Shown one piece after another: positions 24,324-33,663 of a DNA stretch of 64,000 nucleotides (its first letter is position 1; each line of letters starts with the position of its first letter). The DNA comes from Pyramidobacter sp. C12-8 (GTDB taxonomy: Bacteria; Synergistota; Synergistia; Synergistales; Dethiosulfovibrionaceae): positions 1 through 64,000 of the forward strand of contig NZ_MUHX01000008.1 of NCBI RefSeq assembly GCF_002007215.1. The letters run 5' to 3'. The position numbers and the translations under genes were made by a program. A model generated the notes under the pieces. The model saw only the letters and a program-made list of their open reading frames with translations. It did no database searches and had not been told where the DNA came from.

Positions 24324-26279
24324 TCAGTGCACGCGGCTGCCCAGCGGGATGTCCTCCACGGGGGCGAGCAGCGAGAGTTTTTCCTCGGGCGTGTGGGGCG
24401 CGCCGGAACCGGCGGCGAGCAGCATGCCGTTGCTCATGACGCCGCACATCTTGGCGGGCTTGAGGTTGGCGACGACGACGATGCGGCGGCCTTCCAGCTC
24501 CTCGGGCGTGTAGAAATCCTTGATGCTGGATACGATCACGCGCTTCTCGTAGCCGAGGTCGAGATCGAGCTTGTAGAGCGAGCGCGACTTGGGGACGGGC
24601 TCGGCGCGGACGATCTGCGCGACGCGCAGCTCGATCTTGGCGAAGTCGTCGATGGAGATCTCCGGCTCGTGCTCGCCGGGGTCGGCGGCAAGGCCTTTTT
24701 TGGCGTTGGCGCGCGCTTCGGCCTGTTTCTTCCACTCGTCGAGGTCGATGCGGGGATAGAGCACGCCTTCGCCGCGGCGGACGGTCGGGCGTTCTTCGCC
24801 CATGCCGCCCCAGCGGTAGTCGCCGAAGCGCTGGTCTTTCACGTCGCCGTTCAGGCCGAGCTGCGCCCAGATCTTGACGGCGGTCTTGGGCATCACGGGG
24901 GCCAGCATCAGCGCGGCCAGCTTGAGCTCTTCGGCCAGCGTGGCCAGCACGGTGTCGAGGCGGGCGGCCAGCGACTCGTCCTTGCCGAGCTTCCACGGCA
25001 TGGTTTCGTCGATGTATTTGTTGGCGCGGCCGATCATGCTCCACAGGGCCTTGAGAGCGTCGTCGAACTGATAGTTGTCCATGAAGGCGCGGTACTCGGC
25101 GAAAGCGTTCAAAGCCTGATCGCGCACTTCCGCGTCGAGCGGTTCGAGCGCCGCGGGCGCGGGCACTGTGCCGCCGCGGTACTTTTCGATCATGGTGACG
25201 GTGCGGCTGAGCAGATTGCCGAGGTCGTTGGCCAGGTCGGAATTGACGCGCTGCACGAGGGCGAGTTCGGAGAAGTCGCCGTCGAGGCCGAAGGTGACCT
25301 GGCGCAGCAGGAAGTAGCGGAACACGTCGGAACCGTAGAGGGCGACCATCTCGTGCGGATCGACGACGTTGCCCTTGGACTTGGACATCTTCTCGCCGTC
25401 GCGGGTCCACCAGCCGTGCGAGTACACGCAGGCGGGCGGCGTCAGGCCGAGGGCGAGCAGCATGATGGGCCAGACGATGCAGTGGAAACGGATGATGTCC
25501 TTGCCGACGAGGTGGTTGACGACGGGCCAGAACTTTTTCATCTTCGCCTCGTCGCTGCCGTAGCCGCAGGCGGTCAGATAGTTGACGAGGGCGTCGAACC
25601 AGACGTAAATAGTGTGCTTCTCGTCGCCGGGCACGGGGATGCCCCACGGCACGCTGGTGCGCGAGATGGACTGGTCTTTCATGCCCATGCGCAGGAAGCT
25701 GACCACTTCGTTGTAGCGGACTTTCGGCTTGATGGCGTCGGGATGCTCCTCGTAGAACTTGAGCAGCTGGTCGGCGTAGGCCGAGGTGCGCAGGAAGTAG
25801 CTCTCCTCCTCCATCTCCTTGAGCGGGCGGTGGCAGTCGGGGCAGGTGTGGTTCTCGCCCTGGCTGGCTTCGGGCACGTAGGTCTCGCAGGGCACGCAGT
25901 ACCAGCCTTTGTACGTTCCCTTGTAGATGTCGCCCTGGTCGAGCAGTTTTTTGAAGATCTGCTGCACGACTTTGACGTGGCGCGCTTCGGTGGTGCGGAT
26001 GAAGTCGTCGTTGCTGGCGTCGATGAGCGGCAGCAGGTCGCGGAAGTTCTGCGCCAGCTCGTCGGTGAGCTGCTGCGGCGTCATGCCCTTCTTGGCGGCG
26101 CTCTCGCTGACTTTCTGGCCGTGCTCGTCGGTGCCGGTCAGAAAGAACACGTCGCAGCCGTCCATGCGCTTGTAGCGCGCCATGACGTCGGCGGCGATGG
26201 TCGTGTAGGCGTGCCCGATGTGGGGCACGTCGTTGACGTAGTAGATCGGCGTGGTGATGTAGAAATTTTTCTCAGTCAT
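24324..26279 (-). CDS. metG: Methionyl-tRNA synthetase with C-terminal tRNA-binding domain
   Basis: A 651-residue class Ia synthetase that charges tRNA-Met. HIGH is at residues 20-23 and KMSKSKGN near 297. A zinc knuckle is present (CVPC and CPDC, about 128-150). The anticodon-binding helical domain follows, and the last 110 residues are an EMAP/Trbp111 OB-fold (EISIDDFAKIELRVAQIV to LLAPVEDIPLGSRVH), the dimerising tRNA-binding module. Length matches the long bacterial form. It is a stand-alone gene between two terminators. Confidence 0.96.
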   Translation of the reverse strand: MTEKNFYITTPIYYVNDVPHIGHAYTTIAADVMARYKRMDGCDVFFLTGTDEHGQKVSESAAKKGMTPQQLTDELAQNFRDLLPLIDASNDDFIRTTEARHVKVVQQIFKKLLDQGDIYKGTYKGWYCVPCETYVPEASQGENHTCPDCHRPLKEMEEESYFLRTSAYADQLLKFYEEHPDAIKPKVRYNEVVSFLRMGMKDQSISRTSVPWGIPVPGDEKHTIYVWFDALVNYLTACGYGSDEAKMKKFWPVVNHLVGKDIIRFHCIVWPIMLLALGLTPPACVYSHGWWTRDGEKMSKSKGNVVDPHEMVALYGSDVFRYFLLRQVTFGLDGDFSELALVQRVNSDLANDLGNLLSRTVTMIEKYRGGTVPAPAALEPLDAEVRDQALNAFAEYRAFMDNYQFDDALKALWSMIGRANKYIDETMPWKLGKDESLAARLDTVLATLAEELKLAALMLAPVMPKTAVKIWAQLGLNGDVKDQRFGDYRWGGMGEERPTVRRGEGVLYPRIDLDEWKKQAEARANAKKGLAADPGEHEPEISIDDFAKIELRVAQIVRAEPVPKSRSLYKLDLDLGYEKRVIVSSIKDFYTPEELEGRRIVVVANLKPAKMCGVMSNGMLLAAGSGAPHTPEEKLSLLAPVEDIPLGSRVH

Positions 26280-26337
26280 TCGTAATGCCTCCAGTGCCTT
26301 TAAAAAATGCGGCCGCCGGGGCCGCTTCGTCCCGCGA

Positions 26338-26371
26338 TAAAAAAATCCCGCCGCGATTCCGTACGCGGCGG
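26338..26371 (-). terminator. Terminator of rsmI
   Basis: An 8-bp stem CCGCCGCG/CGCGGCGG (26348-26355 with 26364-26371) is followed on the minus strand by a run of seven T. It begins 26 bases after the rsmI stop. Confidence 0.8.
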
Positions 26372-26396
26372 AATATTTTGTTATTGTAACAGATTT

Positions 26397-27215
26397 TCAG
26401 CTCTTCTGCTCGAGCAACCACGATTTGATTTTGTTCTTCGGCGCGCCGAAACGCTCCGCAAGCTCTGCGGCGATCCGCTTCACGGGAAGCCCTTCGGCGC
26501 GCAACCGCAGCGCCTCCGGCTGCCAGTCGCCGTCGGACGGCGCTTCTTCCGCGGCGCGCCCTTCGACGACGAGGACCAGCTCGCCCTTCACGCCCTCGGC
26601 CACCGAAGCGAGGATCTCGGACAGCGAGCCGCGGCGCGCTTCCTGATAGACTTTGCTGATTTCACGCACCAGCGCGGCGCGGCGATCGCCGAGCACGGCG
26701 AGGAAGTCTTCGAGCTGTTTCGCGGCCTTGTGCGGCGAAAGGTAAAAGACCATCGTGTAGGGATGGGCTTGCAGTTTTTGCAGCGCGGCGACGCGCTCGC
26801 CCTTTTGATCGGAAAGGAAACCGACGAACGAGAACGGCTGCGGCGTCAGCCCCGACAGCAGCACGGCGGGCACGAACGCCGTGGCGCCGGGCAGAACGTC
26901 GACGGGCAGTCCGGCCTCGACGGCGGCTTTCAAAATAACGGAGCCGGGGTCGGACATGCCGGGCGTGCCGGCGTCGCTGATCACGGCGACTTTCTCGCCC
27001 TTGGCGAGGCGCGCCAGCAGCTCGTCCACGCGCGCCTGCTCGTTGAACTTCTGATAGCTCAGCAGCGGCCGCTTGACGCCGTAGCGGCTCAGCAGCAGGC
27101 CGCTGTGGCGCGTGTCCTCGCAGGCGATCAGGTCGGCGGATTTCAGTTCTTCCAGCGCGCGCAGCGTGATGTCGCCCATATTGCCGATGGGCGTGGGGAT
27201 CAGGATCAGCGGCAT
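26397..27215 (-). CDS. rsmI: 16S rRNA (cytidine1402-2'-O)-methyltransferase
   Basis: A 272-residue SAM-dependent methyltransferase of the tetrapyrrole-methylase fold that 2'-O-methylates C1402 in the ribosomal decoding centre. Family hallmarks: LILIPTPIGNMGDITLRAL at the N-terminus, CEDTRHSGLLL, SDAGTPGMSDPG near residue 80 and LPGATAFVPAVLLSGL. The C-terminal 45 residues form the usual HTH-like extension (VKRIAAELAERFGAPKNKIK). ATG 27215 was chosen over an upstream start because the family begins at this point and AAAGGA lies upstream. It follows the trmN6-like gene by 100 bases. Confidence 0.93.
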   Translation of the reverse strand: MPLILIPTPIGNMGDITLRALEELKSADLIACEDTRHSGLLLSRYGVKRPLLSYQKFNEQARVDELLARLAKGEKVAVISDAGTPGMSDPGSVILKAAVEAGLPVDVLPGATAFVPAVLLSGLTPQPFSFVGFLSDQKGERVAALQKLQAHPYTMVFYLSPHKAAKQLEDFLAVLGDRRAALVREISKVYQEARRGSLSEILASVAEGVKGELVLVVEGRAAEEAPSDGDWQPEALRLRAEGLPVKRIAAELAERFGAPKNKIKSWLLEQKS

Positions 27216-27315
27216 CGTTCCAGCGTCCTTTCTTTCTCGTAAGACAAAAGCGACCACGGAAACACGGAGAAGCGGGGAAAACAAAAGACCGTACTTCCCC
27301 GCGGCGGGTTCCGTT

Positions 27316-28077
27316 TTACGGCAGCGGCGGTTCGGGGGCGTAAAAGCGCATCAGCTCGGGCGTGTACTCGCCCGTTTCGTCGTAAATGAACAGCGGCGGC
27401 GGCACGGTCACGGCCGCCCCGCCGCTGCGCCGCGCTTCGACGAGGAACACGGAGGCGTTTTTGCCCGGCGCGGGGTGGACCATCAGCAGTTCGCGCGGTT
27501 CGAGGCTGCGCGCCCGCAGCAGCGCCAGCGTCTCGGCCAGGCGCAGCGCGCGCATGACCATGTACAGGCGGCCGCCGTTTTTCAGCAGGAAGCGCGCCGC
27601 GTCGCACACGTCGGCGAGCGAGCACATCTCGCCTTGGCGGGCCAGCCGGTTCGTCGCCGCCTCGGCGCGGCGGCCGAAGCCGGAATCTTCGTAGGGCGGA
27701 TTGACGACGACCGCGTCGAAGCTCTGGTGTCCGTAGAGGCGTCGGTGCTCGCGCAGGTCGCCCGTCTGAAAGAGCGCGTTGGCCGTCAGGCCGTTGCGCG
27801 CGGCGTTTTCCCGCGCCAGTTCGATCAGCTGCGGCTGAACGTCGAGCCCCTCGAAACGGCTTTGCGGGAAGCGTTTGGCCAGGATCAGCGAAACGCCGCC
27901 GTGGGCGCAGCCCAGTTCGAGCACGCGCTCTCCGGCGCGCGGCCGGGCGAAGCCGGCCAGCAGCACCGTGTCCATGTTGACGCGCGGCCCTACGTCGGGC
28001 TGGCGCAGGCGCAGAAATCCGTAGAGGATCGCCTCGCCGTCCACCGGCGGGATATCTTTTCCGCGCTCTAGTTCCAT
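27316..28077 (-). CDS. TrmN6-like tRNA1(Val) adenine-N6 methyltransferase
   Basis: A 253-residue class I SAM methyltransferase. The SAM-binding loop VLELGCAHGGVSL lies near residues 51-63, and the N6-adenine catalytic motif NPPY (VVVNPPYEDSGFGRR) near 120. This pattern and length match YfiC/TrmN6, which methylates A37 of tRNA1-Val. ATG 28077 overlaps the smc stop by 10 bases, indicating translational coupling. A longer open frame upstream lies inside smc and is a shadow. The exact tRNA substrate is inferred from family only. Confidence 0.8.
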   Translation of the reverse strand: MELERGKDIPPVDGEAILYGFLRLRQPDVGPRVNMDTVLLAGFARPRAGERVLELGCAHGGVSLILAKRFPQSRFEGLDVQPQLIELARENAARNGLTANALFQTGDLREHRRLYGHQSFDAVVVNPPYEDSGFGRRAEAATNRLARQGEMCSLADVCDAARFLLKNGGRLYMVMRALRLAETLALLRARSLEPRELLMVHPAPGKNASVFLVEARRSGGAAVTVPPPLFIYDETGEYTPELMRFYAPEPPLP

Positions 28078-31000
28078 TGGTCGACCTTGACGGAAACGAT
28101 CTGCGACAGCCCGGGTTCGGACATGGTGACGCCGTACATCACTTCGGCGTGTTCCATGGTCTGGCGGCGGTGGGTCATGGCGATGACCTGCAGGTTCTTC
28201 GAGTAATCGGCCACCATCTGCGCGAAGCGCGTCAGATTGGCCTCGTCGAGCGCCGCGTCCACTTCGTCGAGCACGGCCAGCGGCACCTTGGCCACTTCCA
28301 TGGAGGCGAACAGCAGCGACAGCGCCGTCAGCGACTGTTCGCCGCCGGAAAGCTGAGCGAGGAACAGCGGCTTCTTTCCGGGAGGGCGGGCGACGATCTC
28401 CACGCCGGCTTCCCAGAGATCCATGTCCTCCTGCGCTTTCAGATGGGCTTCGCCGCCGCCGAAAAGGCGCTGGAACAGTTCGTCGAAGCGGCGGTCGATC
28501 TTCACGAGCGCGCCGTTGAACATCGTCCCCGCCTGTTTGTCGGTATTGGCGATCAGGGCGCGCAGTTCGTCCATGCCGTGCTGCACGTCTTTGAGCTGGC
28601 CGTCGAGGAATTCGAGACGCTCGGACAGCGACTGATCTTCCGACAGCGCGCCCATGTTCACGTCGCCGAGATCCTTGAGCGAGCGCTCCACGTAGCGGCA
28701 ACTGTTTTCGAGCTTGTCGGCGCTCTCGTCGCCGGGGACGAAATCCGCCGGATAGGGATATTTCTCCTCGTTGTCGGCGATCAGGCTGCCGAGGCGCTCG
28801 CGAACCTTTTCGATCTCGTTGCGGGCCATCAGCTCGTCGCGGGTCAGTGAGTCGAACGTGGTCTGGGCGCGCTGGCTGCGCAGCAGCTGGCGCTCCATGC
28901 GCCGCGCCGCGTCGGCGTTGTGCTTGTCCAGCTCGGAGATCTGGTCCTGCACGGCTCGTTTTTCGGCCTCGCGCTCGCCTTTTTCTTTCAGGACCGCTTC
29001 CTGCCGTCCGGCCAGCTCGGCCAGCTTCTGCACGATGCGGCGGGACTCCTCGGTATTGGCGCTGAGCGCGCGGCGCAGGTCGCTCACGGCGCGTACGCTC
29101 TTTTCGAGCTCGCCCTTTTTGGCCGTCAGGCGTTCGCCGACCAGCAGGCTTTGGGTGCGCAGCTCGGCGAGGCGGGCGCTTTCGGCGTCGTCGCCGGCGG
29201 ACAGCGGCAGGGCGTCGATCTCGGCGCGGGCCTGGGAGGCGCTCTCGCGCATTTTCTTCGCCTCGGCGCGGCAGTGGTCGATGCGCTGCGCCGAATTGCT
29301 GTCTTCCTGAAGCAGGGCGTTCAGCTCTTCGGTCTGCTCGCGCAGGGCGCGGCGCAGCGCTTCGGTCTGCGATTTCTGTTCGGAAGCGGCGGCGCGCTGT
29401 TTTTCCAGCGCTTCGCCGGCTTTCGCCTCGGCGCGCTCGGCCGCTTCGAGGGCTTTGGCGATCTCCGCCTGCGCTTTCTTGTCGGCGGCGATCCGTTTTT
29501 CTGTCTCGTCGATCATGTTGCGCAGCGTGATCGCGCCCGCGGAACGGGCGTTCTTGCCGCCGCTGACGGTGCCGGAGGGCGAAAAGACTTCGCCATCGAC
29601 CGTGACGATCGGATAACGGGCCGTCGCCGCCAGGCGCGCGCCGGTGTCGTAATCCTTGACGACCAGCAGGTCGCCGAGCAGATGCTCCATGGCGGGCAGC
29701 CAGCGCGGATCGGGCGCGACCAGATCGATAGCCCAGCCCAGCACGCCGCTTCCCGCGGGGGCTTTGCCGGGGCGGGGGCTGCGGCAGCGCTCCAGCGGCA
29801 AAAACGTGGCGCGCCCGCCGCTGCGCTCTTTCAGCAGGTCGATGCCGACGCGGGCCTGCGCCATCGTGTCGACGAGCAGCCAGTACTGGCGGCCGCCCAG
29901 ATAGGCTTCGAGGCAGGGGGCCAGCGAGCCGTCGCAGGAAAAACCTTCGACGGCGGGGATCGTCTCGATCTTCAGGCGCCCGAGCTTGACGGCCGAGAGC
30001 ACCATCTGCACGGGGCGCGGATAAAGCCCCGCCTCGGCGCGCTGCAGCAGACTGTCGAGTTCGGCCTCGCCCTTGGCGATGGAGCGGCGCACGCTTTGGG
30101 CGCGGATCGCCATCTCCTGGCTCCGAGCCGCCGCTTCGCCGCGTTTTTTCTCCAGCTGTTCGAGCGCGTCTTCGAGCGCTTCCAGCGCTTCGTCGGACTC
30201 GGTCATCTTCGAGACCATTCCGTCGCGTTTGGCGCGCAGGTCGTCGAGCACGGCGGAGCGCTCGCGGCTTTGCAGGCCGAGCGTTTCGGCGCGGGCGTCC
30301 ATCTGCCGCGCTTCTTCCAGCAGACCGGCTTCGCGTTCCAAAAGCTCCTGCCGTTTGCGGCGCGTCTCTTCCAGCGCGGCGTCGCGGGAAGAGAGTCGGT
30401 CTTCCAGATCGTGGATCTGCACGTCGAGCGACGATGCTTCCTGCGTCAACCGGCCAGCCTGGACGGCCAGCTCGCTGCGCAGAGTTTCTTCTTTTTTCAG
30501 CTGTCCTTCAAGACGGTCGCGCTCTTCGCTGGCACGGCGCGCGGCGAATTCGCTCTCGCTCTTTTCCGCGTTCAGCGCCATCTCGCGGCGCAGCGCGTCG
30601 TCGAGGCGCGGCGTCAGCTCTTCCAACTCGTCGTTCAGCTCGCCGCGGCGCCGCGCGTACTCGCTGCCCTGCGCGCGGAGGCGTTCGAGGGCGTTTTTCC
30701 ACAACGACGCCCAGCGTTCCGCCGACTCGAGGCGCGAACCGGTCTCTTCGTGCTTTCGATCGAGCGTTTCAAGACGCGTTTCTTCGCTGCAGCGCCGGTA
30801 ATGGTACAAAACGCGGCGCAGGTCTTCGAGACGCTCCTGATAGTCTTTGGCCTTGCGCGCGTTCTGGAGATCCGGCGCGATCTCTTCGCGGCGCGCCCGC
30901 AGCTCGCCCATCAGCGTGTGCAGACGCAGCAGCTCGTCGCCGGACTGCTTCAGCTCGTCGAGAGCGCCGTCGCGCTTTTTACGATACAGGTCGATGCCGA

Positions 31001-31469
31001 AAAGCTCTTCCAGCTGCAGGCGGCGCTGGAACGGCTTCTGCAGGACGGCCGCGCCCACTTCGCCCTGGCCGATGAAGGCCGAACGGTCGCCCTCGAGGCG
31101 CCACTGCTGTTTGAACTGCGTCAAATCCTGGATGCGCATGCGGGCGCCGTTCACGTAAAGCGTGCCGCCCGAGGCGTCGAGATGGCGGCGCAGGCTGCCA
31201 TGGGCGCCGCCGTCGTTGAGATCCAGCGTCACGTCGGTCTCGGCCGCCTCGGAAAGGCCGGCCGATCCCTGAAAGATCAGGTCGCTCTGGCGGGTGATGC
31301 GCAAACGGGCCGCGCCGCTCTCGCCGAGGACCCAGCGCAGCCCGTCCAAAATATTGCTCTTGCCGCTGCCGTTCGGCCCCACGATGGCCGTGAAGCCCGG
31401 CGCGAAAGGAAGCTCGTGCGTGCCGCCAAAGCTCTTGAAATTTTTAAGGGTCAGTCGTTCGATAAACAA
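28068..31469 (-). CDS. smc: Chromosome segregation protein SMC
   Basis: A 1133-residue SMC ATPase that, with ScpAB, compacts DNA and helps separate replicated origins. The N-terminal head has GPNGSGKS at residues 31-38. Two long coiled coils flank a hinge near 510-650 (the SPSGTVSGGK region). The C-terminal head has the signature LSGGEQSLTALSLLF and Walker B LAVLDEVDAALDE near 1050-1080. Its start overlaps the end of rng by 26 bases. The two parS sites in this window are the sort of loading sites where ParB recruits SMC. scpA and scpB are not in the window. Confidence 0.96.
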   Translation of the reverse strand: MFIERLTLKNFKSFGGTHELPFAPGFTAIVGPNGSGKSNILDGLRWVLGESGAARLRITRQSDLIFQGSAGLSEAAETDVTLDLNDGGAHGSLRRHLDASGGTLYVNGARMRIQDLTQFKQQWRLEGDRSAFIGQGEVGAAVLQKPFQRRLQLEELFGIDLYRKKRDGALDELKQSGDELLRLHTLMGELRARREEIAPDLQNARKAKDYQERLEDLRRVLYHYRRCSEETRLETLDRKHEETGSRLESAERWASLWKNALERLRAQGSEYARRRGELNDELEELTPRLDDALRREMALNAEKSESEFAARRASEERDRLEGQLKKEETLRSELAVQAGRLTQEASSLDVQIHDLEDRLSSRDAALEETRRKRQELLEREAGLLEEARQMDARAETLGLQSRERSAVLDDLRAKRDGMVSKMTESDEALEALEDALEQLEKKRGEAAARSQEMAIRAQSVRRSIAKGEAELDSLLQRAEAGLYPRPVQMVLSAVKLGRLKIETIPAVEGFSCDGSLAPCLEAYLGGRQYWLLVDTMAQARVGIDLLKERSGGRATFLPLERCRSPRPGKAPAGSGVLGWAIDLVAPDPRWLPAMEHLLGDLLVVKDYDTGARLAATARYPIVTVDGEVFSPSGTVSGGKNARSAGAITLRNMIDETEKRIAADKKAQAEIAKALEAAERAEAKAGEALEKQRAAASEQKSQTEALRRALREQTEELNALLQEDSNSAQRIDHCRAEAKKMRESASQARAEIDALPLSAGDDAESARLAELRTQSLLVGERLTAKKGELEKSVRAVSDLRRALSANTEESRRIVQKLAELAGRQEAVLKEKGEREAEKRAVQDQISELDKHNADAARRMERQLLRSQRAQTTFDSLTRDELMARNEIEKVRERLGSLIADNEEKYPYPADFVPGDESADKLENSCRYVERSLKDLGDVNMGALSEDQSLSERLEFLDGQLKDVQHGMDELRALIANTDKQAGTMFNGALVKIDRRFDELFQRLFGGGEAHLKAQEDMDLWEAGVEIVARPPGKKPLFLAQLSGGEQSLTALSLLFASMEVAKVPLAVLDEVDAALDEANLTRFAQMVADYSKNLQVIAMTHRRQTMEHAEVMYGVTMSEPGLSQIVSVKVDQWN

Positions 31470-32946
31470 CGCTGGTATCTCCTCTGCTGCGCATCAGTTC
31501 GACGCGCGATTCTACGCTGCTCAGCGAGCCCTGCAGGTCGAGACGGAATTTCTCCAGCGGCATGCCCGGCCGCCCGCGCAGGAAAATTTTCCGGCCGAAC
31601 GTCTCCTCCCACAGACTCAGATAGACCTGCGCCGCGTAAGCCGCCACCGATTCGTTGACGTCCACGAGCACGGCCTCGGCGCGGCCGGAAAGGAAGACCT
31701 TGCGGATGAAGCGCTTCAGCATCAGCGCCAGCGAATCCTCCTTCAGCACCCGCGAGCCGGAGCCGCAGAGCGGGCAGGGACGCGTCAGCACCGATCTCAG
31801 ATCGGCCCGCGCGCGCTTGCGCGTCATCTCCACCAGGCCAAGCTGCGAGATCCCGTAGACGCGCACGCGGCAGCGATCCGCCGCGAAAACTTCGTCCAGC
31901 TTCGCCAGCAGCGCTTTTCTGTCCCCTTCCGGCTCCATGTCGATGAAGTCGACGACGACGATGCCGCCGATGGCGCGCAGCTTCAGCTGCCAGGCGATCT
32001 CTTCGGCCGCTTCGAGGTTGGTGGCCAGCACCGTCTCGCGCAAATTGTGCCCGCCGGTGTACTTGCCCGTGTTCACGTCGATCACCGTCAACGCTTCCGT
32101 CTGATCGACGACGAGATAGGCGCCGGACTTGAGCCAGACTTTATTGTCCAGCAGCGCGTCGATTTCCTTTTCGACGTCGTAGTACTCGAACAGCGGGATG
32201 TTGCTGCGGTGGAAGCCCAGCGCCGGCGTTTTCTCCGCGGCGCTGTAGCGCTGCAGGTAATCGGCGACGCGGTCGTACTCCTCCTGATTGTCGACGACGA
32301 TCTGCGACACTTCGGAGCTCAGCTCGTCACGCAGCACGCGCCCGACCAGCCCCATGTCCTTGTACAGCAGGCAGGGCGCCGTCTGCTTGGCGGCGTTGTC
32401 CTCGATGTCGTGCCAGAGCGTCTTGAGCCGCTCGAAATCGTCGGCCAGAGCGTCGGCGTCCACGCCTTCCGAAGCCGTGCGCAGGATCACGCCGTAACCG
32501 GCCGTGTCCAAGGCGCGGATCGTCTCCTTGAGACGGGCCCGCTCCTCTTCCTTGACGATACGTTTGGACACGCCCACGTCGCGGCCGCCGGGCACGAGCA
32601 CGAGATAGCGCCCGGGCAGCGAAATGCGCGCGGTCACGCGGGCCCCTTTGTTCTTGCGCGCCGTCTTGACAACCTGCACCAGCACTTCGCCGTTTTGCTG
32701 CACTTTCACGCCGCGCGCGTCGTTCAGATAAAGGAAGCCGTTCCGCCCGTCGCCGAGGCCGACGAAGGCGGCGTTCATGCCGGGCAGAACGCTTTCCACG
32801 CGCGCTTTGTATATTTCCCCGCTCTTCTGGCATTCCCACATCCGTTCGACGAAGAGCTCGCTCAAACGACCGTTTTCCACGATCGCGACGCGGGCTTCTT
32901 CCGGGTCGATGGTGTTCGCCAGGATGAGTATATCCGGCTGGTTCAT
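31444..32946 (-). CDS. rng: Ribonuclease G/E family endoribonuclease
   Basis: A 500-residue RNase G-type enzyme for rRNA maturation and mRNA decay. The S1 domain is at the N-terminus (YKARVESVLPGMNAAFVGLG). Metal-binding catalytic aspartates are in VIDVNTGK and VVVDFIDM. The zinc link CPLC lies near residue 397. It lacks the long RNase E scaffold tail. ATG 32946 was chosen because GGAGG lies seven bases upstream; GTG 32952 is the alternative. The 26-bp overlap with smc points to coupling. Confidence 0.93.
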   Translation of the reverse strand: MNQPDILILANTIDPEEARVAIVENGRLSELFVERMWECQKSGEIYKARVESVLPGMNAAFVGLGDGRNGFLYLNDARGVKVQQNGEVLVQVVKTARKNKGARVTARISLPGRYLVLVPGGRDVGVSKRIVKEEERARLKETIRALDTAGYGVILRTASEGVDADALADDFERLKTLWHDIEDNAAKQTAPCLLYKDMGLVGRVLRDELSSEVSQIVVDNQEEYDRVADYLQRYSAAEKTPALGFHRSNIPLFEYYDVEKEIDALLDNKVWLKSGAYLVVDQTEALTVIDVNTGKYTGGHNLRETVLATNLEAAEEIAWQLKLRAIGGIVVVDFIDMEPEGDRKALLAKLDEVFAADRCRVRVYGISQLGLVEMTRKRARADLRSVLTRPCPLCGSGSRVLKEDSLALMLKRFIRKVFLSGRAEAVLVDVNESVAAYAAQVYLSLWEETFGRKIFLRGRPGMPLEKFRLDLQGSLSSVESRVELMRSRGDTSVVYRTTDP

Positions 32947-33051
32947 GTCCACGCCTCCGAAAACATTTGATTTCTATCGAAAAATCGCTCGAGACAACGG
33001 TCGCCGTCGGATTTTTCCCGTTTCTTCGCGGCAGCCCTTGTTTCCCGTCGT

Positions 33052-33663
33052 CTACAGCAGCGGCGCGATCTCGCCCTTGTCGGCGCGCCAGCGTCCCAGA
33101 CGGAGCCGGGCGATACAGACCTCCGGCCAGCCGGAGATCGCTTCGCGGGCGATCAGCGCCTTGACGAGCGCGCCGGGACCGGTCTGCGACGGATCGTGCA
33201 TGACCAGCTCAAGACCGTCGCCGCATTCGCGCAGCGCCAGCAGCGTCTCCGCACCGAACTCCTCCGAGAGGACGCTCTTCACCGCCGCCAGCTTGTCCAT
33301 ATCGCGCGGGCAGAGCCAGTACGAAGCGGCGTCAAAACACTTGTTCAGCGACATAGCGTCGGGCGCGATGCGGGCGGCCCTGAGGAAACGGAACCCCGTC
33401 GGCGCCTGGGCGTTCATTTTTTCCAGCGCTTCCTCGGGCGGGACGTTCTCATCGAACCAGATCTCCGCCGCTTCGCAGAGCGAAATCACGCCCACCGGCA
33501 GCGCCGGTCCCATGACGATGTGCGGATGGGGCGACATGCCCTGCGTCAGGACGACTTTCAGTCCGGCGCGGCGGGCGATACGCCCGAAAAGCTGCGGCAG
33601 TTCCACGTGGCGCACGAAGCAGGCGAAGTCCCGCTTCTCGAAGATCATGCGGAGGCGGCTCAT
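33052..33663 (-). CDS. DUF2344 (TIGR03936) radical SAM-linked protein
   Basis: A 203-residue protein of the family found next to or fused with TIGR03960 radical SAM proteins. Typical pieces: MSRLRMIFEKRDFACFVRHV, PQLFGRIARRAGL and TQGMSPHPHIVMGPALPVG. Its ATG overlaps the radical SAM stop (ATGA), so the two are translated together and probably act together. The biochemical role is not established. Longer frames upstream are shadows of the radical SAM gene. Confidence 0.88.
   Translation of the reverse strand: MSRLRMIFEKRDFACFVRHVELPQLFGRIARRAGLKVVLTQGMSPHPHIVMGPALPVGVISLCEAAEIWFDENVPPEEALEKMNAQAPTGFRFLRAARIAPDAMSLNKCFDAASYWLCPRDMDKLAAVKSVLSEEFGAETLLALRECGDGLELVMHDPSQTGPGALVKALIAREAISGWPEVCIARLRLGRWRADKGEIAPLL

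Noticed and set aside
33603-33612. A parS-like half match GTTCCACGTGG inside the DUF2344 gene
   Set aside because: The right arm does not continue the palindrome, and the site is coding.
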